This document shows, in pieces, positions 59,366 through 64,000 of a stretch of DNA of 64,000 nucleotides; the first letter of the stretch is position 1; each line of letters starts with the position of its first letter. Below the pieces are notes generated by a model. It ran no database searches. It was not told the origin of the DNA and was given only the letters and a program-made list of their open reading frames with translations. The stretch lies in contig NZ_PXXX01000019.1 of assembly GCF_003367505.1 (NCBI RefSeq), positions 107,389 through 171,388 of the forward strand. The letters run 5' to 3'. The DNA is from Lysinibacillus capsici (GTDB lineage: Bacteria > Bacillota > Bacilli > Bacillales_A > Planococcaceae). A program made the position numbers and the translations under genes.

Positions 59366-60910
59366 TTAAAGCATTTCTGAAGTTGTTTTTGCTTGCATAT
59401 GCAGCTGTAGGTAGTCTGGGCCACCTGCTTTTGAATCTGTACCTGACATGTTGAAGCCACCAAATGGTTGGTAACCTACGATTGCACCTGTACAGCCACG
59501 GTTGAAGTAAAGGTTTCCTACATGGAATTCTTCACGTGCTTTTTCTAGGTTCATACGATTTGTTGTGATAACAGCGCCTGTTAAACCGTATTCTGTATCG
59601 TTTGCAATTTCAATCGCATGGTCGAAATCTTTTGCTTTTGCAATGGCTACCACTGGTCCGAAGATTTCTTCCTTCATAATACGAGCAGAAGGATCTACGT
59701 CCGCGAATACAGTTGGTTGTACGAAGTAGCCGACTGAATCGTCTGCTGTACCACCAGCTACTAAACGACCTTCGCCTTTACCGATTTCGATGTACTCTGT
59801 AATTTTATTGAATGCTGCTTGGTCAATTACTGTTGCCATGAAGTTGCTGTAATCAGTTGGGTCACCCACTGTTAAAGCGTTTGTTAACTCTTCTACGCGA
59901 TTTACCACTTGCTCATATACATCTTCTACGATGACAGCACGAGAACATGCTGAACATTTTTGACCTGAGAAACCAAATGCTGATTTTACGATGGATTGTG
60001 CAGCTAATTCTAAATCTGCTTCTTTATCCACTACGATTGTATCTTTACCGCCCATTTCAGCGATGACACGTTTAATCCAAATTTGGCCTTCGTTTAATAC
60101 AGATGCACGTTGGTTGATACGTAAGCCAACATCACGTGAACCTGTGAAGCTGATGAAGCGTGTTTTTGGATGATCGACTAAGTAGTCACCTACTTCAGCA
60201 CCAGAACCTGGTACGAAGTTCACCGCACCTGCTGGAAGACCAGCTTCTTCTAATACTTCGATAAATTTATACGCTACAACTGGCGTTGTAGAAGCTGGTT
60301 TTAATAACACTGTGTTCCCTGTTACTAAAGCAGCTACTGTTGTCCCAGCCATGATTGCAAATGGGAAGTTCCAAGGAGAAATGACAATACCGATTCCTAA
60401 TGGAATGTAGTCATAACGATTATATTCACCTGGACGGCTTTCGACTGGCTGACCGTTTTTAATGCGTAGCATTTGGCGACCATAGTATTCCATGAAGTCG
60501 ATTGCTTCCGCTGTATCTGCATCAGCCTCTGCCCATGGTTTCCCGGCTTCTTTTGTTAATAAAGCTGAGAATTCATGTTTACGACGACGAACGATTGCTG
60601 CCGCTTTGAAAAGAACGTCCGCACGAATGGCTGGATCAACTTTTTTCCATGTTTTGAATGTTTCATCTGCCGCTTGCATCGCTTTTTCAGCTAAATCTTT
60701 GCTTGCTTTTGAAACGCGACCAATGACTTCTGTTTTCTTTGCAGGATTGTACGAAACGATTTTATCTTCTGTTGTAATGCGCTCGCCACCAATAATTAGT
60801 GGGTAGTCTTGACCTAAGTAACCTTCAACTTTATTTAAAGCCTCTACATAAGCATTGTAGTTTGCCTCTTGTGAAAAATCTGTGAATGGTTCGTGTTTGT
60901 ATGGAATCAT
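59366..60910 (-). CDS. pruA: 1-pyrroline-5-carboxylate dehydrogenase
   Basis: A 514-residue NAD-dependent aldehyde dehydrogenase (RocA/PutC type) that oxidises glutamate semialdehyde to glutamate, the second step of proline use. Features: [40 protein letters not shown] with the general-base Glu, [12 protein letters not shown] with catalytic C319, [10 protein letters not shown], and [24 protein letters not shown]. It matches B. subtilis RocA along its whole length. GGGAGG precedes the ATG. It is divergent from the RocR-like regulator, with two matching dyads between them. Confidence 0.97.
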   Translation of the reverse strand: MIPYKHEPFTDFSQEANYNAYVEALNKVEGYLGQDYPLIIGGERITTEDKIVSYNPAKKTEVIGRVSKASKDLAEKAMQAADETFKTWKKVDPAIRADVLFKAAAIVRRRKHEFSALLTKEAGKPWAEADADTAEAIDFMEYYGRQMLRIKNGQPVESRPGEYNRYDYIPLGIGIVISPWNFPFAIMAGTTVAALVTGNTVLLKPASTTPVVAYKFIEVLEEAGLPAGAVNFVPGSGAEVGDYLVDHPKTRFISFTGSRDVGLRINQRASVLNEGQIWIKRVIAEMGGKDTIVVDKEADLELAAQSIVKSAFGFSGQKCSACSRAVIVEDVYEQVVNRVEELTNALTVGDPTDYSNFMATVIDQAAFNKITEYIEIGKGEGRLVAGGTADDSVGYFVQPTVFADVDPSARIMKEEIFGPVVAIAKAKDFDHAIEIANDTEYGLTGAVITTNRMNLEKAREEFHVGNLYFNRGCTGAIVGYQPFGGFNMSGTDSKAGGPDYLQLHMQAKTTSEML

Positions 60911-60936
60911 GTCAGTTTCCTCCCAGGTATAAGTAG

Positions 60937-60997
60937 TGCCAAATGATTATGCACCTTTTAAGATTGTGTTAATTATATAATGCAATATAATTTGGCA
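60937..60997. promoter_or_regulatory. Two matching dyad sites between pruA and its putative regulator
   Basis: Site 1 TGCCAAATGATTATGCA (60937-60953) and site 2, on the opposite strand TGCCAAATTATATTGCA (60981-60997), agree at 14 of 17 positions. Each is a near-palindrome. Their centres are 44 bases apart, about four helical turns, as expected for a pair bound by a dimeric regulator. Confidence 0.65.
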
Positions 60998-61089
60998 TTA
61001 ATCAACTCAAATTTTAAAACTTTTTTAATTTTTGCATCTGCTTTTCATATTGGTGTTAGAATAAGCTTAATGGACTACAGGAGGACAAA

Positions 61090-62427
61090 ATGGATAACAA
61101 TGTACTACTAAGTATTTATAAATACGTCATTGAAAAAGGCGATATGGGAATTTGCGTTGTAGACACAGAGGGCAAATTGCTTATATACAATAAAAAAATG
61201 AGAGAATTAGAAGGCGTTAATGAGGATGAATTTGAGGAGAGGCGAGCCTTAGAGATTATTGATTTTGAAATCGAAAAAAGCGATATTTATAAGGTCCTCA
61301 GCTCTGAAACGCCAGTGTACAATATAAAAAAAACGTATTGGAATAAAAAAAATCAAGAAGTGACCTACATAAGCAATATTTATCCGTTGCACTATGAAGG
61401 CTCTTTAATAGGCGCTGTGGAATTTGCCCGAGATATTACACAGCTTGAATACATGATGTATCAGCCATTGAGAAGGTATGGCGCTCCATTGACATTTGAC
61501 ATTATCACGGCTGTATCACCAGTCATGAAGGATGTCATTGAAAAAGCAAAAATTGTGGCACTAAGTAGAATGCCTGTTGTGTTAATAGGGGAATCAGGTA
61601 CTGGGATTGATATGGTTGCAGAGGGAATACATCATGATCTAAAGGTACAAAATGATATGTTTATTGCTTTAATTTGCCGTCGAGATGAGAAAACGGTATT
61701 AAAACAATTTGAAAAATATATTGTGGAAAAGGAGAAAATAACCTTCTTTGCTGAGCGCATTGAATATTTATCTTTAGAAGCACAAGAAAAGATTGTTGAA
61801 CTTTTTAATAATCATCCTAATCATCAGCATGTTTTAATTGCTAGTGTTGGCAAAGATCCAATTGATTTGATTCAAAAGCATGAGCTATCCAAAAAGCTTT
61901 ACAGACTTTTTTCAGGTATTACGATTTATGTACCTCCTTTACGAGAAAGAAAAGAAGATATTATGCCCTTTATCGATGATTATTTCAAAAGACATCGTGA
62001 TAGCTTTGGCTCATCTATTCACGGGCTTTCAGAAGAAGTACGAGATACCTTTTTAAAATATGATTGGCCAGGAAATTTAAAGGAATTAGAAGTCCTGCTG
62101 GATGAAATAACCTCATTAATCACCAATGAAACGATAGTTGAATCACATATGCTGCCAGTGCATTTCAAATGGAAAATCCAAAGCTCTTGTGAGGAGACGG
62201 AAAAAGAGGTTTCTACGAGTGACTTGTTTGTCATTAAAAATCAACAGGATATTCGACCATTAGATGTCTATATGAAAGAGGTAGAGGAGTACTATATCTC
62301 GAAGGCGTTGGACTTTCATCAAGGCAATATCTCCAAAACGGCTGCTGCGTTGGGGATTCGTCGACAAAGTTTACAGTATCGAGTTAAAAACTATAAGCTC
62401 AATAAAAAAAGCGAAAACATTGATTAA
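61090..62427 (+). CDS. RocR-like regulator with PAS, degenerate AAA+ and Fis-type HTH
   Basis: A 445-residue relative of sigma-54 activators. PAS domain about 12-120 (GICVVDTEGKLLIYNKKMRELEG), AAA+ region about 137-365, Fis-type HTH about 400-438 (GNISKTAAALGIRRQSLQYRV). The AAA+ core is broken: Walker A reads GESGTGID with I173 instead of Lys; the GAFTGA loop is missing; Walker B reads TFFAERI. RocR-type landmarks remain (PPLRERKEDI, YDWPGNLKELE). It should not act as a normal sigma-54 activator. Position beside pruA and before putB points to control of proline use, with proline or a product sensed by the PAS domain. CAGGAGGA precedes the ATG. Confidence 0.85.
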   Translation: MDNNVLLSIYKYVIEKGDMGICVVDTEGKLLIYNKKMRELEGVNEDEFEERRALEIIDFEIEKSDIYKVLSSETPVYNIKKTYWNKKNQEVTYISNIYPLHYEGSLIGAVEFARDITQLEYMMYQPLRRYGAPLTFDIITAVSPVMKDVIEKAKIVALSRMPVVLIGESGTGIDMVAEGIHHDLKVQNDMFIALICRRDEKTVLKQFEKYIVEKEKITFFAERIEYLSLEAQEKIVELFNNHPNHQHVLIASVGKDPIDLIQKHELSKKLYRLFSGITIYVPPLRERKEDIMPFIDDYFKRHRDSFGSSIHGLSEEVRDTFLKYDWPGNLKELEVLLDEITSLITNETIVESHMLPVHFKWKIQSSCEETEKEVSTSDLFVIKNQQDIRPLDVYMKEVEEYYISKALDFHQGNISKTAAALGIRRQSLQYRVKNYKLNKKSENID

Positions 62428-62446
62428 CAATGTTTTCGCTTTTTTG
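62404..62446. terminator. Bidirectional terminator between the regulator and putB
   Basis: A perfect 12-bp stem GCGAAAACATTG/CAATGTTTTCGC (62411-62422 with 62428-62439) flanked by A- and T-runs. The regulator stop lies in the loop. Confidence 0.93.
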
Positions 62447-62520
62447 GATAGTTTCCCGAAAGTGAAGGATAGAACGATCTAACTGAAGGATAAAAACACA
62501 AAACTGATGGATAGCTTCAA
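62446..62520. repeat. Four-copy 21-base tandem repeat
   Basis: GGATA occurs at 62446, 62467, 62488 and 62509, exactly 21 bases apart. Copies 2-4 share AASTGAWGGATA; the remaining bases vary. It fills the space between the terminator and the end of putB. Confidence 0.75.
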
Positions 62521-62530
62521 GCTTGTATAA

Positions 62531-63505
62531 TTATTTTCCTTTTTTCGAAAGGCGACCAAGCGCAAATGCAGCTGCTCCTAAGCCAATTGCCATGTTCGTT
62601 TTTTTGTTAAACACTTGTTTTGTCACAAGTGCAACATTTTGTGGACGCTCAGCTAAACGACGCATAAAGTAACCGTACCAGTCATTACCGAATGGTAGGT
62701 ATGTGCAGAAATTATAACCTTCACGAGCAAGGTCTAGCTGCATTTCTTTACGGAAACCATATAGCATTTGGAATTCGAATTTTTCATTTGGAATATTATG
62801 TTGCTTCACAAATTGTTTTACATGGTTGATCACATTATGATCGTGTGTCGCAATCGAAGTAAATTTACCATGTAGCAAATGATATTCAATTAGTTTTAAG
62901 TAATTATGGTCAATATCAGTTTTAGATTGATAAGCCACATTTTCAGGTTCTTTATAAGCACCTTTTACAATACGTAAGCGGAAGTTTTTATATTTCTCAA
63001 TATTTTCCTCTGATTCGAAGAAGTAAGCTTGAATAACTGTCCCTACGTTATCATACTCTTTGTGTAATTCCTCTAATAATTCAAAAGAGCTATGTAAACG
63101 CTCGTAGTTTTCCATATCGAAATTCACGAAAATATTATATTGATGTGCAAGAGCTACGATTTCTTTTAAGTTTTCATAGCAAAATGCGTAATCAATATCT
63201 AAACCTAATTGTGAAGGTTTAAGAGAGATGTGTGCATCAAGCTGTTCATCATGAATAGCTTGTACAACAGCTAAAATGTTATTTTTGGCAGCAGTTGCCT
63301 CTGATTTTTCGTAGACGAACTCGCCTAGATTATCGACTGTACAAGAAATATTGGCCTTGTTTAATTCTTTAATCGATTGCACAACTTCTGGTAAACTTGT
63401 GCCAGCAACAACACTTTGAGCACCCATTTTTAAACCATATTTTTGTGCAGCGCTGTTTAATAATTTGTTCTCTGATAAGTAAATGAAAAAGTCACGTAAT
63501 ACCAT
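62531..63505 (-). CDS. putB: Proline dehydrogenase
   Basis: A 324-residue FAD-dependent enzyme (PutB/FadM type) that oxidises proline to P5C and passes electrons to the respiratory chain. Features: VLRDFFIYLSENKLL, LKPSQLGLDI, FVNFDMENYERL, GTVIQAYFFES, LRIVKGAYKEP, IATHDHNVI, EFQMLYGFRKE and YLPFGNDWYGYFMRRLAERPQN with the FAD and proline-binding arginines. The ATG at 63505 lies 6 bases from GGAGG and matches the family; ATG 63508 is too close. A small C-terminal hydrophobic tail (about 305-318) may touch the membrane. It completes the pathway with pruA. Confidence 0.96.
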   Translation of the reverse strand: MVLRDFFIYLSENKLLNSAAQKYGLKMGAQSVVAGTSLPEVVQSIKELNKANISCTVDNLGEFVYEKSEATAAKNNILAVVQAIHDEQLDAHISLKPSQLGLDIDYAFCYENLKEIVALAHQYNIFVNFDMENYERLHSSFELLEELHKEYDNVGTVIQAYFFESEENIEKYKNFRLRIVKGAYKEPENVAYQSKTDIDHNYLKLIEYHLLHGKFTSIATHDHNVINHVKQFVKQHNIPNEKFEFQMLYGFRKEMQLDLAREGYNFCTYLPFGNDWYGYFMRRLAERPQNVALVTKQVFNKKTNMAIGLGAAAFALGRLSKKGK

Positions 63506-63543
63506 CATATGCCTCCAAAAATGAAAATTTTAAATTCTTGGCG

Positions 63544-63571
63544 ATTATAACACTTTTTTTGAAAAGTAAAA
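63544..63571 (-). promoter_or_regulatory. Candidate SigA promoter of putB (minus strand)
   Basis: TTTTAC (63571-63566), 16 bases, TATAAT (63549-63544) on the minus strand, about 39 bases before the start codon. Confidence 0.55.
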
Positions 63572-63726
63572 TGGTTTGATTTTCAGAAAAAAATTTTTCG
63601 AAGCCAGTTAGTGAGATAAAACTATTGCAGTCATTGACTTTTTCATGATAAAAATTTAAATTAAAAAATTTTTTCAAAAAAAAAGGACTTTTCAAAATAA
63701 AAGATTTGCTTTATGTTAATTAGTAT

Positions 63727-63819
63727 ATGTCTAAATTTGCGAATATGTATAATATTGGACTTTTCGAGAGTGAATTACTTGAATGGCATGATAGTATTTC
63801 AGAATTATTTATATTTTAA
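63727..63819 (+). CDS. Doubtful 30-residue open frame before a terminator
   Basis: A frame reads MSKFANMYNIGLFESELLEW... to TAA 63817-63819, 11 bases before the hairpin at 63831. It has no ribosome binding site and no known relatives. It may be a short leader peptide, a remnant or chance. Confidence 0.2.
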   Translation: MSKFANMYNIGLFESELLEWHDSISELFIF

Positions 63820-63830
63820 TATAATTTATT

Positions 63831-63875
63831 AGTGGGTATTCTTAGAAGTGATTCTTAGATATCCGCTTTTTCATT
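63831..63875 (+). terminator. Plus-strand terminator near the window end
   Basis: AGTGGGTAT/ATATCCGCT (63831-63839 with 63859-63867), with G-U pairs, then TTTTTCATTTTTC. It implies a plus-strand transcript of unknown content. The rest of 63572-64000 is AT-rich, with TATAAT-like boxes near 63930 for a gene outside the window. Confidence 0.65.
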
Positions 63876-64000
63876 TTTCAATTTAAATATCATATTAATA
63901 GTAGTTTATAGTAAAAAAAAACAGGGTGTATTATAATAAAATGGTATATAATCAAGATTAAATTATGTACGTTTTGTGAATTTGTAGTTACTTTTGATTT

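Noticed and set aside
60930-61000. Possible sigma-54 promoter before pruA (TGGCAC and TTGCA-like words)
   Set aside because: TGGCAC on the minus strand is followed by ATACC where TTGC is needed, and TTGCA has the wrong spacing from TGCCAA. The regulator also lacks the sigma-54 contact loop.

Overview
The window is low-GC Firmicute DNA and almost certainly comes from Lysinibacillus, close to L. sphaericus or L. fusiformis. Three things point there. The glyA-upp-mnaA-atp-murA-spoIID-spoIIQ-spoIIID-mbl-flhO-flhP-fabZ order is the Bacillaceae order. Sporulation genes are present. The S-layer protein at 37130 has the signal peptide and SLH region of the SbpA/SlpC family of L. sphaericus, as far as I recall that sequence. 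No rRNA, tRNA, CRISPR array, phage or intact insertion sequence was seen.

1-12.5 kb: the 3' end of glyA, a PAS/GAF/degenerate-GGDEF/EAL c-di-GMP protein sitting between glyA and upp, then upp, mnaA (wecB) and the complete F1Fo ATP synthase operon atpIBEFHAGDC. The atp operon follows a long structured leader, and two stem-loops lie between atpE and atpF. 12.2-22.7 kb: ywzB, murA, spoIID, spoIIQ, spoIIID, mbl, flhO, flhP, an EpuA-like membrane protein, fabZ, a hypothetical gene, a small Asn/Asp-rich lipoprotein whose ribosome binding site is buried in a terminator-like hairpin, ywpF and ssb. 22.9-28.0 kb: a SWIM zinc-finger protein and an SNF2 helicase, translationally coupled, divergent from an IDEAL-domain gene with a three-copy operator-like array at its promoter. 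28.1-29.0 kb: an atypical short flagellin with its own SigD-type promoter.

29-59 kb is a cell-surface region. A minus-strand operon (tagA-like glycosyltransferase, MOP-family flippase, DUF5693 membrane protein, csaB) is expected to build and pyruvylate the secondary cell wall polymer that SLH domains bind. Around it lie the S-layer protein and six more SLH-bearing exoproteins: two glucosaminidases, a phosphodiester glycosidase, a CAP-domain protein, an NlpC/P60 hydrolase and an amidase. Also here are a copper-amine-oxidase-N stalk-domain protein, a 1,329-residue secreted protein made of helical repeats, and an orphan Yip1-like/membrane-fusion-protein pair without ABC subunits.

59.3-63.5 kb is proline catabolism: pruA (P5C dehydrogenase), a RocR-like PAS/AAA+/Fis regulator that has lost Walker A, Walker B and GAFTGA, and putB (proline dehydrogenase). 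Two matching 17-bp dyads lie between pruA and the regulator. The last 500 bases are AT-rich with one terminator and no convincing gene.

All calls come from reading the sequence and from remembered family features. No searches were run.
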